Assembly (NCBI GenBank): GCA_958295785.1
Contig: OY282377.1
Span: 2,618,394 to 2,682,393 of the forward strand
DNA length: 64,000 nt
DNA from: an uncultured Latescibacterota bacterium
GTDB taxonomy: Bacteria > Latescibacterota > UBA2968
Direction of reading: 5' to 3'
In this document: positions 34,581 through 43,110 of the stretch, in pieces
How positions within the stretch are numbered: the first letter of the stretch is position 1
How the letters are laid out: every line of letters begins with the position of its first letter
Notes under the pieces: model-generated
Databases searched by the model: none
The model's input: only the letters and a program-made list of their open reading frames with translations
Told to the model about the DNA's origin: nothing
Program-made: the position numbers and the translations under genes

Positions 34581-35126
34581 ATGCCAAAGAAGAAACGTTA
34601 TGGATTGAACAAATACCAGAAGCGAGCCAGAAAAAAGGGCGAGTTTCGGTTGCGGCGAGAAGATATTCCGCATTATCTGGCATTGGCTAAGAGCGATGAT
34701 CCGGCAGATCGGCACGAGGCCGCAGCCAATTTGTGTCCGTGCCATGTGCGACATCCCGTTCCCGAAATCCAGACCGCGCTGTTCGAGCTTATGGAAGACC
34801 CGGAGCCAAATGTGCGCGCCCGCGCATGGCATACGCTGGAAGATGGCGGCGTGCCCAATGATCCGAGAATGGACGACATTTTTGAACGCGCCCGCCAAAA
34901 TGAAACCGATAAGACCGTGTTGAATTTTATGCGGCAGGTGGGAAATGAAAATTACGCACACAGGGAACGCACCATGCTCGAGGTCGCGGCCCGCTCGGAA
35001 TACGATCAGATTGGTCAATGCGATTTTTGCGGCGCGAACGGGAAGGTCAAGACCGATTTTGATACTGAAATTCCCGACCGCAGACACACGCGCTTTGCAT
35101 TGGTGTGTGAAGGCTGCGATGGGTAA
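34581..35126 (+). CDS. HEAT-repeat and zinc-ribbon protein, unknown role
   Basis: 181 aa, starting with a very basic segment (PKKKRYGLNKYQKRARKKG). The middle resembles HEAT repeats (DPADRHEAAANLCPCHVRH, FELMEDPEPNVRARAWHTLEDGG). The end has two Cys pairs (CDFCG and CEGC), likely one zinc site. This combination suggests a nucleic-acid or ribosome-associated adaptor, but no function is known to me. Start ATG 34581 follows GGAGG at six bases' spacing. Confidence 0.7.
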   Translation: MPKKKRYGLNKYQKRARKKGEFRLRREDIPHYLALAKSDDPADRHEAAANLCPCHVRHPVPEIQTALFELMEDPEPNVRARAWHTLEDGGVPNDPRMDDIFERARQNETDKTVLNFMRQVGNENYAHRERTMLEVAARSEYDQIGQCDFCGANGKVKTDFDTEIPDRRHTRFALVCEGCDG

Positions 35127-35180
35127 TGGGGCGAATCGACGAATAGACGGAACGAGGTATAACTGGGTCAGCAGTGTATC

Positions 35181-35300
35181 GTAGGGGCGATGCCCCCGTG
35201 CCCGCCCGAATGGATGGACGGGTACAACAGCGATAGCAGTTTCATCAACGCATCCCATCTCCCAACACATCGTAGGGGCGGTGCCCCTGTGCCCGCCCGA
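35181..35300 (+). repeat. Two REP-like GTAGGGGCG units about 90 bp apart
   Basis: Copies begin at 35181 and 35272. Each is followed by CGAATGGA(T/C)GGA and then by a GGGTACAAC string. The 255-base gap between the HEAT/zinc gene and the DUF493 gene consists almost wholly of such units. Confidence 0.8.
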
Positions 35301-35381
35301 ATGGACGGAACGGGTACAACTGACCGTTGAACGGTATTGAAAGGCAGACCGTTGTACCCCATTGCGTAGAAAAGGTATTTT

Positions 35382-35642
35382 ATGCGACGACTCAACAGAC
35401 GACCTGAAATCGAATATCCGTGCCCCTGGAATTTTAAGGTGATTGGCCGCGAAGAAGATCACATGCGTCAGGCCATTGCCGAAATTGTGGGCGATTATGC
35501 TTATGCACTGACGTTTTCAAACCAGAGCAGGCACGGAAAGTATTGCAGTTTGAATTTGGATATGGTTGTTCTCGACGAACCCCACCGCCTCACTATCTTC
35601 GAGGCCCTCAGACACCATCGCAGCATTCAGATTGTGCTGTGA
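35382..35642 (+). CDS. DUF493 (YbeD-like) family protein
   Basis: 86 aa. PCPWNFKVIGREEDHM, then NQSRHGKYCSLNLDMVV and IFEALRHHRSIQIVL, follow the ACT-like alpha/beta pattern of the DUF493/YbeD family (FPCDFPIKVMG..., S..GKYLSVT..., L..HP.V.MVL). In other bacteria this protein is encoded near lipoate or metabolic genes; no such link is visible here. Function unknown. Confidence 0.75.
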   Translation: MRRLNRRPEIEYPCPWNFKVIGREEDHMRQAIAEIVGDYAYALTFSNQSRHGKYCSLNLDMVVLDEPHRLTIFEALRHHRSIQIVL

Positions 35643-35751
35643 ACAGTCGTCCACCCGCCCACCCCACCGCCCCAAGCGGTCAGCCCACCCACCCACCACC
35701 CCAAATCAATGCGTCCTCTCTGAACTCTGCACTGATAGGGTTGCTTTTGCC

Positions 35752-35780
35752 TTGACAATCCACCCCGTTTCCTGCACTAT
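35752..35780 (+). promoter_or_regulatory. Possible promoter of the DUF262 gene
   Basis: TTGACA at 35752-35757 and CACTAT at 35775-35780 with 17 bases between; the -10 is weak. The site lies about 90 bases before the gene start. Confidence 0.4.
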
Positions 35781-35869
35781 TTACGGCTTGGCGAACGCCC
35801 AATAGATAAGCACACCGGCAATTAAGGTTTCCCATCCATCGAGAAATCTGGATGATTAGGAGATACCCT

Positions 35870-37600
35870 ATGTACCAAACCGGCGGCATCATCAAAGAAA
35901 CTCTTGACTCAATCCAGCGCCATGACCTTGTTCTTCCCGCCATCCAACGAGAGTTCGTGTGGGATCATAAAAAGATTTGTCGGTTGTTCGACAGCCTCAT
36001 GCAGGGTTACCCTTTTGGCATTTTCCTTTACTGGCAAGTCGAGCCTGAGAATAGCGGCAAATTCAAATTCTACGATTTCGTTCTCAACTATCACCAACGG
36101 GACGATGCCCATTGCCCGGAACTGCCGGACATGCCGAATCAGAAGTTGACAGCAGTGCTTGATGGACAGCAACGCCTGACTGCGCTGAACATCGGCCTGC
36201 GCGGGAGTATGGCATGGAAACGGCCCAAACTGTGGTGGACTAGTCCCCATGCTTTCCCAACACGTCGGCTCTATCTGGACCTGCTTTGGAAGCCCGATGA
36301 AGATGAAGAAGGACGAAAGTATCTTTTTGATTTCCTTACCGATGAGCAATCCCGGGACAGAGAGAACTGGTTTCCCGTTGGGCAGATATTATCGATGGGC
36401 GGGGGGCCTTCAATGGGACGCTGGTTGGAAGAACGACTGCCGCAAAAATCCGTGGACCAAGCTTACGAAACGCTCGATAAACTCCATAGTGTTGTACATA
36501 GAGACCCTCTCGTGACCTATTACGAGGAGAAGGGGCAGGAATTGGACAAAGTCCTCCAAATATTCATTCGCATGAATGATGGAGGAACGCCTCTTTCGCA
36601 TTCCGACATGTTGCTTTCAATCGCAGTAGCACAATGGACAGACCACGATGCACGGAAAGAGATTCATACTCTGGTGGATGAACTTAACCGTATTGGTATT
36701 GGCTTCTCATTTTCCAAGGACTGGGTTCTCAAAGCCGGCCTGATGTTAAGCGACATTGGTAGCGTCGGCTTTAAGGTAGATAACTTCAATCGGGAGAACA
36801 TGGACATCTTCGAGAACAAGTGGGAATATATCAAGCGTGCCCTGACGCTGACTGTCCAACTCGTTTATTCTTTTGGATTCAGCAGGCAGAACCTCAGCGC
36901 GTATAATGCCATTCTGCCCGTTGCATACTACCTTTATAAAAAAAATCCGGGAGAAGCCTATCTGACATCCAGCCGATTCGAGCAAGACAGGCAGGCAATT
37001 CGTGAGTGGTTAATCCGAAGCCTGCTGAAATCCGGAATTTGGGGTAGCGGCTTGGATACGTTGCTGACTGCCCTCAGACGAGTCATTATAGAAAGTAACG
37101 ACAGCGTCTTTCCCGTCTCCAAAATTCGTAGAGCAATGGCATCTCGGGGGAGATCGCTTGTTTTCGAGGAGGAGGAACTGGAAGATTTGGCAGATATGCA
37201 GTACGGCGATAGACGCACATTCGCCCTTCTGTCGTTGGCCTTCCCGTTAGTTAACCTACGCAACCAGTTCCATATTGACCACATCTTCCCCGTGTCTCAA
37301 TTCACCAAACCGCGACTCGAGGTTGCTGGCATTCCGGATGATAAGATAGACGACTTCAGCCAACGCAAAAATGGACTTGCCAATCTTCAACTACTTGAAG
37401 GTGCAGAAAATAATGAAAAACGCGCCAAGTTGCCGGCTGAATGGCTATCGCAGACGTATTCTGATCCCGTAAGCAGGCAGTATTACGAAAACATTCACAT
37501 GCTGGGAGATGTGCCCAAAACAATAACGAAGTTCGATACCTTCTACGAGGCGAGGCGGGCGCGTTTGAAGACAAAAATTGAGGAGTTGCTGGGAAGATAG
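35870..37600 (+). CDS. DUF262 plus HNH nuclease, GmrSD-like defence protein
   Basis: 576 aa. The N-terminal DUF262 (ParB-like NTPase/nuclease) domain has QREFVWD and LDGQQRLTAL (DGQQR at about residues 98-102). The C-terminal third ends in an HNH-type motif FHIDHIFPVSQF (about 466-476) followed by KNGLANLQLLEG. This domain pair is that of GmrS/GmrD-type restriction enzymes, joined in one chain, which attack modified phage DNA. Codon use and lower G+C differ from the neighbours, suggesting transfer. The ATG at 35870 has AGGAG seven bases upstream. The target modification is unknown. Confidence 0.87.
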   Translation: MYQTGGIIKETLDSIQRHDLVLPAIQREFVWDHKKICRLFDSLMQGYPFGIFLYWQVEPENSGKFKFYDFVLNYHQRDDAHCPELPDMPNQKLTAVLDGQQRLTALNIGLRGSMAWKRPKLWWTSPHAFPTRRLYLDLLWKPDEDEEGRKYLFDFLTDEQSRDRENWFPVGQILSMGGGPSMGRWLEERLPQKSVDQAYETLDKLHSVVHRDPLVTYYEEKGQELDKVLQIFIRMNDGGTPLSHSDMLLSIAVAQWTDHDARKEIHTLVDELNRIGIGFSFSKDWVLKAGLMLSDIGSVGFKVDNFNRENMDIFENKWEYIKRALTLTVQLVYSFGFSRQNLSAYNAILPVAYYLYKKNPGEAYLTSSRFEQDRQAIREWLIRSLLKSGIWGSGLDTLLTALRRVIIESNDSVFPVSKIRRAMASRGRSLVFEEEELEDLADMQYGDRRTFALLSLAFPLVNLRNQFHIDHIFPVSQFTKPRLEVAGIPDDKIDDFSQRKNGLANLQLLEGAENNEKRAKLPAEWLSQTYSDPVSRQYYENIHMLGDVPKTITKFDTFYEARRARLKTKIEELLGR

Positions 37601-37713
37601 CCATCGCTATGGCGTTCAAAAAGAGCATGTGCAATATGTTGAAGATTGGAGCGGGAATGGCCCAAATACTGACCGATATTCCATTTCGCTCCAACTGTGG
37701 TGCATTTGTGAAC

Positions 37714-37735
37714 AAGCCCCTAGCTGTTGGGGCTT
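37714..37735 (+). terminator. Probable terminator after the DUF262 gene
   Basis: Stem AAGCCCC / GGGGCTT with an eight-base loop, followed by CTTTG. It is modest in strength. It separates the defence gene from oadG, whose start lies 15 bases downstream. Confidence 0.45.
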
Positions 37736-37749
37736 CTTTGTGGGGATCT

Positions 37750-38010
37750 ATGTACAATTTTGACTTTAGTGTGCAGAATATCGAAGATGGTCAGGGCTTG
37801 GGCATTGCGCTGACTGGGATGATCATCGTGTTCAGCGTGTTGGCGTTGATCAGCGCGTTCATCGTCCTGTTGCCCAAGGTGCTGGCGGTTGTGGCAAAGA
37901 AATTCCCCGAATCCGCGGGCCATGCCGCGCACGCACAAGATGAAGATGATGGCCCGCTGATGGCCGCTATCGGCTTTGTGATGCACATGCGACACACGGG
38001 CAAGGGGTAG
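37750..38010 (+). CDS. oadG: Na+-pumping decarboxylase gamma subunit (OadG-like)
   Basis: 86 aa, one membrane helix (GIALTGMIIVFSVLALISAFIVLLP) followed by a polar tail with HAAHAQDEDD. This is the size and layout of OadG, which assembles and anchors the decarboxylase. The frame is open for 47 more codons upstream, but that stretch contains a terminator hairpin and no conserved sequence. It precedes oadB by 148 bases, which hold a partial REP-like unit at 38042-38060. Confidence 0.82.
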   Translation: MYNFDFSVQNIEDGQGLGIALTGMIIVFSVLALISAFIVLLPKVLAVVAKKFPESAGHAAHAQDEDDGPLMAAIGFVMHMRHTGKG

Positions 38011-38158
38011 AGTGCAGAGCGCGAAAACGGATAGACGAATCGTAGGGGCGGTGCCTGCCCTCCATTCGCAATTCCCTCAAGTTGTATCCCGTTTCATAGA
38101 TTCGCTTGCGGGCTCGTGCGTTTTGTCGTTGTCGCAAGCGTTATAGGATAGGTGGCAG

Positions 38159-39286
38159 ATGGATATTTTTTACGACTTCTTAAATACGACCGGATTTGCC
38201 AACTTGAGCGTGGGCAATGGGGTTATGATCGCGATTGGCATTGTGTTCATTCACCTGGCGATCACCAAGGATTACGAACCCCTGCTCTTGCTGCCCATTG
38301 GCTTTGGCATGATCGTGGGCAATATCCCCTCGGTTTCGAGCATGGCACTCGGGGTGTACGACGAGGGCAGTGTGTTGCGCTACATTTATTTTGGCGTGAC
38401 CTCGGGCTTGTTTCCACCCCTGATTTTTTTGGGCATTGGCGCGATGACCGATTTTTCCACGCTGCTGTCCAATCCCAAACTCGTGCTGTTGGGCGCCGCG
38501 GCGCAAATGGGCATTTTCCTGACTTTGATCGGCGCGCTGTATCTGGGGTTTTCGCCAGCCGAGTCCGGCGCCATCGGGATTATTGGCGGGGCAGATGGGC
38601 CGACGGCGATTTTTTTGTCGGCCAAGTTGGCGCCGCATCTCTTGGGGGCCATCGCCATCGCGGCCTATTCGTATATGGCCCTCGTGCCGGTGATTCAGCC
38701 GCCGGTTATGATGCTGTTGACGACAAAGCGCGAGCGTCTGATTCGCATGCCCGAACCGCGCAAACCCTCCAAGCGCGAGCGCATTATTTTTCCCATCGCG
38801 GGCTTTTTGATCGCAACCCTGATCGCGCCGGGCGCGTTGACCCTGCTGGGCATGTTGTTTTTTGGCAACTTGCTGAAAGAGAGCATGGTCACAGACCGAT
38901 TGGCAGAATCGGCGCGCACGGCTATGGTCGATATCGTGACGATTTTGCTCGGGTTTTCCGTGGGCGCGAGCACGCAAGCGCAGACATTTTTGACGCCACA
39001 ATCGCTTTTGATTTTTGGCCTGGGCGCGCTGTCCTTTGCCGTTGCTACGGCCAGCGGGGTGCTGTTTGCAAAATTGATGAATGCGTTGACCAAAGAAAAG
39101 ATCAACCCTCTCGTGGGTGCCGCAGGGGTATCGGCCGTGCCCGATTCGGCGCGTGTCGTGCAGATGGTGGGGCAACGCGAAGATGCACACAATTTTTTGT
39201 TGATGCACGCCATGGCGCCCAATGTGGCCGGCGTGATCGGTTCGGCTGTTGCAGCGGGGATTTTGTGGTCCGTGCTGGTTCAATAG
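38159..39286 (+). CDS. oadB: Na+-pumping decarboxylase beta subunit
   Basis: 375 aa, strongly hydrophobic with about ten membrane segments. It couples decarboxylation of carboxybiotin to export of Na+. The conserved core GIIGGADGPTAIFLSAKLAP is present, along with NPKLVLLGAAAQMGIF. It is followed by the alpha subunit after 26 bases. A long frame in another phase across this gene is a shadow caused by high G+C. Confidence 0.93.
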   Translation: MDIFYDFLNTTGFANLSVGNGVMIAIGIVFIHLAITKDYEPLLLLPIGFGMIVGNIPSVSSMALGVYDEGSVLRYIYFGVTSGLFPPLIFLGIGAMTDFSTLLSNPKLVLLGAAAQMGIFLTLIGALYLGFSPAESGAIGIIGGADGPTAIFLSAKLAPHLLGAIAIAAYSYMALVPVIQPPVMMLLTTKRERLIRMPEPRKPSKRERIIFPIAGFLIATLIAPGALTLLGMLFFGNLLKESMVTDRLAESARTAMVDIVTILLGFSVGASTQAQTFLTPQSLLIFGLGALSFAVATASGVLFAKLMNALTKEKINPLVGAAGVSAVPDSARVVQMVGQREDAHNFLLMHAMAPNVAGVIGSAVAAGILWSVLVQ

Positions 39287-39312
39287 GCCCTGTAGTCGAA
39301 GGATTCTGTGAT

Positions 39313-41100
39313 ATGAAAAAAGTGACATTTATGTGTACGGCGTTTCGAGATGGTTTTCAGTCGGTGTATGGCGCGCGCGTGTTCACGCCCGACTTTTTGC
39401 CCGCAGTGGAGGCCGCGCGCGAGGCCGGCATTGATTATTACGAAGCCGGCGGTGGGGCGCGGTTTCAGTCCTTGTACTTTTATTGCAACGAAGATGCGTT
39501 TGCCATGACAGATGCGTTCCGCGAAGCCGCAGGCCCTGATGCCAATTTGCAAACGCTGGCGCGCGGGGTGAACGTGGTCGGGTTGGAATCGCAGTCAAGC
39601 GACATTATCAAATTGCACGCCGAGTTGTTCAAAAAGCACGGCATTACGACGATTCGCAATTTTGACGCGCTCAACGATGTGGATAATTTGATCTACAGCG
39701 GGCAGTGCATTGCAGATGCCGGGTTGCACCACCAAGTGTGCGTCACCCTGATGGAATTGCCGCCGGGCTGCGAAGGCGCGCACGACGCGGATTTTTACGA
39801 GCAGACCTTGCGCGGGATTTTGGATGCCGACATTCCCTATCACTCGGTGTGTTTTAAGGATGCGTCCGGTACGGCTGTGCCATCGAAAGTGCATGAGACC
39901 ATTAAGCGGGCGCGCAAACTGCTGCCTTCTGACACATTGATTCACTTTCACACCCATGAAACCGCGGGGATCAGCGTGCAGGCCAATCTCGCCGCATTGG
40001 AGGCGGGCGCCGATGCCATCGATTTGTCCCTGGCGCCGTGTTCGGGGGGCACATGCCAGCCCGATATTTTGGTGATGTGGCACGCCCTTCGCGGCACGGA
40101 TTACGATTTGGATATCGACATTGAGAAAGTCCGCGATGCCGAAGAGGTGTTCAAGGAGTGTATGGCGGATTATTTTTTGCCGCCAGAAGCCACAGCAGTT
40201 GAACCCCTCATTCCGTGGAGCCCCATGCCGGGCGGCGCGCTGACGGCCAACACGCAGATGTTGCGCGACAATGGCATTATGGACAAATATCCCGATATGA
40301 TCAAAGCGATGGGCGACGTGGTGGCACGCGGGGGATTTGGCACCTCGGTCACGCCCGTGTCGCAATTTTATTTTCAGCAAGCCTTCAACAATGTGATGTT
40401 TGGCGCGTGGAAAAAAATCGCCGAACCCTACGGGCAGATGGTGCTCGGTTATTTTGGCAAAACCCCTGTGCCGCCCGATCCCGAGGTCGTAAAAATCGCG
40501 TCCCAACAGTTGGGGCTCGAACCCACGGATCAGCCGCCTCTCGAACGCAATGATGCCGACCCGCAAAAAGGCAGGTCAGCCGCGCAAAAACTGTTGGATG
40601 CCGAGGGGATTGAGGCGACGGACGAGCACATTTTTATCGTGGCGACGTGCGGCGATAAGGGGATGGATTTTTTGAAGGGCAAGGGCGAGATCGGCGTGCG
40701 AAAGGTCGAAAAACGAGATGAAGCACCCGCGTCCGTGGCAGATGGCGCGGCAGAATACGCGATGCAGGTCAACGGCAAGCCCGTGCGCGTGAAAATTGAT
40801 GGCAATGTCGCAACCGTGAATGGCGTGGCATATACGGTCGAGATGCAGGATGCAGAACCGACACGGGATTCAACCTCAACCGCGCATGCAACGCCCGTAC
40901 ACGCGCAGATGCCCGGAAAAGTCATTCGGATTTTGAAGCGGGCGGGCGATCACGTCCAAGAGGGCGAAGCCATTCTCATTTTGGAAGCCATGAAGATGGA
41001 AGTGCAGATCACCGCGCCGACTTCGGGCACACTCGTAGAAATGTCCGTCAATGTTGGCGACCAAGTGAGCAATGGGCAAGTCCTCGCGATGGTGGGATAA
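39313..41100 (+). CDS. oadA: Oxaloacetate/acyl-CoA decarboxylase alpha subunit with biotin domain
   Basis: 595 aa. Carboxyltransferase domain (about 1-450): TAFRDGFQSVYGARV, DALNDVDNL, FHTHETAGISVQAN and SPCSGGT-like APCSGGTCQPD. Then a flexible region and a C-terminal biotinyl domain with the carrier Lys in ILEAMKMEVQI (about residue 560). With OadB and OadG it forms a membrane decarboxylase pump acting on oxaloacetate or a related acid. BirA, encoded at 43111-43854, is the likely biotinylating enzyme. The ATG at 39313 begins the conserved region. Confidence 0.92.
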   Translation: MKKVTFMCTAFRDGFQSVYGARVFTPDFLPAVEAAREAGIDYYEAGGGARFQSLYFYCNEDAFAMTDAFREAAGPDANLQTLARGVNVVGLESQSSDIIKLHAELFKKHGITTIRNFDALNDVDNLIYSGQCIADAGLHHQVCVTLMELPPGCEGAHDADFYEQTLRGILDADIPYHSVCFKDASGTAVPSKVHETIKRARKLLPSDTLIHFHTHETAGISVQANLAALEAGADAIDLSLAPCSGGTCQPDILVMWHALRGTDYDLDIDIEKVRDAEEVFKECMADYFLPPEATAVEPLIPWSPMPGGALTANTQMLRDNGIMDKYPDMIKAMGDVVARGGFGTSVTPVSQFYFQQAFNNVMFGAWKKIAEPYGQMVLGYFGKTPVPPDPEVVKIASQQLGLEPTDQPPLERNDADPQKGRSAAQKLLDAEGIEATDEHIFIVATCGDKGMDFLKGKGEIGVRKVEKRDEAPASVADGAAEYAMQVNGKPVRVKIDGNVATVNGVAYTVEMQDAEPTRDSTSTAHATPVHAQMPGKVIRILKRAGDHVQEGEAILILEAMKMEVQITAPTSGTLVEMSVNVGDQVSNGQVLAMVG

Positions 41101-41150
41101 AACGGTCACTCCTCCCCAACCCTCAGCCACCAAGTTGTCAGCCCACCCAC

Positions 41151-41216
41151 CCGTTGCCCCGGCAAGTGAGAAATAGCCACAGATGAACGCAAATAAAAGG
41201 CGAGAATGTAGGAGTG
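41151..41216 (+). repeat. Left 66-bp direct repeat flanking the methyltransferase/nuclease cassette
   Basis: CCGTTGCCCCGGCAAGTGAG followed by AAATAGCCACAGATGAACGC, then AAATAAAAGGCGAGAATGTA and GGAGTG. It matches 42782-42847 in 65 of 66 positions by eye. It ends 42 bases before the methyltransferase start. Confidence 0.9.
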
Positions 41217-41258
41217 TAGTGTAATCTGCCATAACAATAGCTTAGTGAGAGGTCGAAG

Positions 41259-42143
41259 ATGAAATACGATACCCCAAACCTCGAAAGTCCATTTTCATTC
41301 ACGGTCATGGACGCCTCGGAGCATTCCCCAAATAAATGTGTATTCAGAGATGATGAGATCGGGGTTTGGCTCTACCATGCAAACTGCATGGAAATTATGG
41401 ACATGATCTTGAACAAGCATCCCGATGGAATATTCGATATGATTTTCGCGGACCCACCGTACTTTCTTTCGAATGGCGGGATAACTTGTCAGGCTGGAAG
41501 AATGGTCAGGGTTGACAAGGGGCGTTGGGATAAATCAAAAGGCCCCGAAATGAATCACGAATTTAATGCGGCTTGGCTATCGAGGTGTCAGAAAGTGCTT
41601 AAGCCAAATGGCACGCTTTGGGTGTCTGGTACGCATCACATCATCCATTCCGTTGGGCATGCGATGCAACAATTGGGGATGAAATTGCTCAATGGCATCA
41701 TTTGGGAAAAGCCCAACCCGCCACCAAATTTGTCCTGTCGATATTTCACCCATTCGACCGAGACAATTTTATGGGCAGCGAAGAACGAGAAATCCAAGCA
41801 TTACTTCAATTACGAAAAAATGAAAAAAATCAACCATGGCAAACAGATGAAATCCGTATGGCCCATGACCGCACCAAACAAACGTGAAAAAACATTCGGA
41901 AAGCATCCGACCCAGAAGCCGGTTTCGCTTCTGAATAGGATCATTTTGGCGAGCACACGCAAAAACGATCTGGTATTGGATCCCTTTGCCGGCAGTTCCA
42001 CGACTGGGGTTTCTGCAATAGGGCTTGGACGGAGATTTGTCGGGTGTGAGTTGGAGGATGAGTTTGTGGCTTTGTCCGAGAAACGGCTGAGAGGGGCCAT
42101 TGCCGATCGCGCATTCAACCTAACATTTGAAAAGGAGCTGTGA
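41259..42143 (+). CDS. Adenine-specific DNA methyltransferase (beta group, DpnA/MboII-like)
   Basis: 294 aa. The catalytic motif IV comes first (FADPPYFLSNGG, about residues 66-77), then the target-recognition region, then KHPTQKPVSLL and the SAM-binding motif DPFAGSSTTGVSAI. That order defines the beta group of N6-adenine or N4-cytosine enzymes. The surroundings of the motifs resemble M.DpnA and M.MboII (CRYFTHSTETILWA). The recognition site cannot be inferred safely. It protects host DNA from the nuclease encoded next, with which it overlaps by one base. Confidence 0.88.
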   Translation: MKYDTPNLESPFSFTVMDASEHSPNKCVFRDDEIGVWLYHANCMEIMDMILNKHPDGIFDMIFADPPYFLSNGGITCQAGRMVRVDKGRWDKSKGPEMNHEFNAAWLSRCQKVLKPNGTLWVSGTHHIIHSVGHAMQQLGMKLLNGIIWEKPNPPPNLSCRYFTHSTETILWAAKNEKSKHYFNYEKMKKINHGKQMKSVWPMTAPNKREKTFGKHPTQKPVSLLNRIILASTRKNDLVLDPFAGSSTTGVSAIGLGRRFVGCELEDEFVALSEKRLRGAIADRAFNLTFEKEL

Positions 42144-42697
42144 TGAAAGAAGGAGGCGAAGGCGGTGCAAATACCGGCACGGGGCTCGTGTTTGAAAGAG
42201 AGACCGATCTGCTTGAGAGCCTAAGTGGTATTGCGGGCTATCGAATCGAAAAGAAGACAAAACAAGCAGGTGCGTATATCTTCTTCAAAGATAGATTGGT
42301 TGCAAGATGCTTCAAAAAACATGAGTTTTACAAGTATTTGAAGGAGGAAGGCATAAACTGGAAAGAGCGAATTTCCGCGCAGTTGCTTCCAGACGATGCG
42401 ATATTGGTAATCTGTCGCGACACCTTGTTTATCATTGAAGTGAAATATCAGCAGGTGGCAGGTTCAGTTGATGAGAAGTTGCAAACCTGCGATTTTAAGC
42501 GAAAACAGTACTTGAAATTGGTGCGTGATTTGGGATTGCGGGTAGAATATGTTTACGTCCTAAACGATTGGTTCAAACAGCCGAAATATAAAGATGTACT
42601 GGAATACATACACAGTGTAAATTGCCATTATCTATTCAACGAACTGCCCCTGAAATGGCTCGGACTGCCGACCTGCGAACTTTCCCAATCCAGTTAG
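42143..42697 (+). CDS. Putative type II restriction endonuclease (PD-(D/E)XK)
   Basis: 184 aa. The core motif is visible: DDAILVICRDTLFIIEVKYQ, giving D...ExK of the PD-(D/E)XK fold at about residues 87-105. Its overlap with a DNA methyltransferase gene makes a restriction function very likely. An AAGGAG stands five bases before the ATG at 42143; a GTG three bases earlier is possible. Base composition is A+T-richer than the surrounding genes. No named enzyme is recognised. Confidence 0.78.
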   Translation: MKEGGEGGANTGTGLVFERETDLLESLSGIAGYRIEKKTKQAGAYIFFKDRLVARCFKKHEFYKYLKEEGINWKERISAQLLPDDAILVICRDTLFIIEVKYQQVAGSVDEKLQTCDFKRKQYLKLVRDLGLRVEYVYVLNDWFKQPKYKDVLEYIHSVNCHYLFNELPLKWLGLPTCELSQSS

Positions 42698-42781
42698 TTC
42701 CCTTTGATCCATCTTCGGTATTGTCGTATGTATCTCCGTTATCAGTGTTTAGCATTCAGCTATCAACTCCCGTTCACCCAT

Positions 42782-42868
42782 CCGTTGCCCCGGCAAGTGA
42801 GAAATAGCCACAGATGAACGCAGATAAAAGGCGAGAATGTAGGAGTGGGTCCCCTACTTTCTCGCCTT
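42782..42868 (+). repeat. Right direct repeat with a strong hairpin
   Basis: Second copy of the 66-bp repeat (42782-42847). It continues into the complement of its own end: AAAGGCGAGAA at 42827-42837 pairs with TTCTCGCCTTT at 42859-42869, with GTAGG/CCTAC inside. The complete palindrome is present only here; the left copy has lost the distal arm. Confidence 0.85.
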
Positions 42869-42923
42869 TCGCTATCATCCGCGATTTATCGGTGTTCATC
42901 TCTGCTACTGAATCGACACTGAC

Positions 42924-43100
42924 TTAGGTATGCGGAAAAACAATTTTGTATCGCGCTGATTTCAGCAGGTGGATGCCATCAGCACCACATACGCATGCAT
43001 ATTTGGGACGAGCTTTGTCGCTTTCAGGATTCATTTCACGGCCTCCCAAAAGCGTATTTGCCAGAAGCGTAATTTTTCTCCAATTCTTCAAATCTCCCAT
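42924..43100 (-). CDS. Small hypothetical protein downstream of birA
   Basis: 58 codons from ATG 43100 to TAA 42924-42926. An almost perfect Shine-Dalgarno (AGGAGG) lies four bases before the ATG, directly after the birA stop, which is good evidence of translation. The peptide contains a CxC pair (YACVCGADGIHLL) and no known domain. If real it is the last gene of a birA transcript. Confidence 0.45.
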   Translation of the reverse strand: MGDLKNWRKITLLANTLLGGREMNPESDKARPKYACVCGADGIHLLKSARYKIVFPHT

Positions 43101-43110
43101 CTTCCCTCCT

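Noticed and set aside
38152-41100. One long 982-codon frame that would fuse an extra N-terminal domain to OadA
   Set aside because: The first 387 codons are an out-of-phase reading of oadB, whose true frame is highly conserved; OadA starts at 39313.
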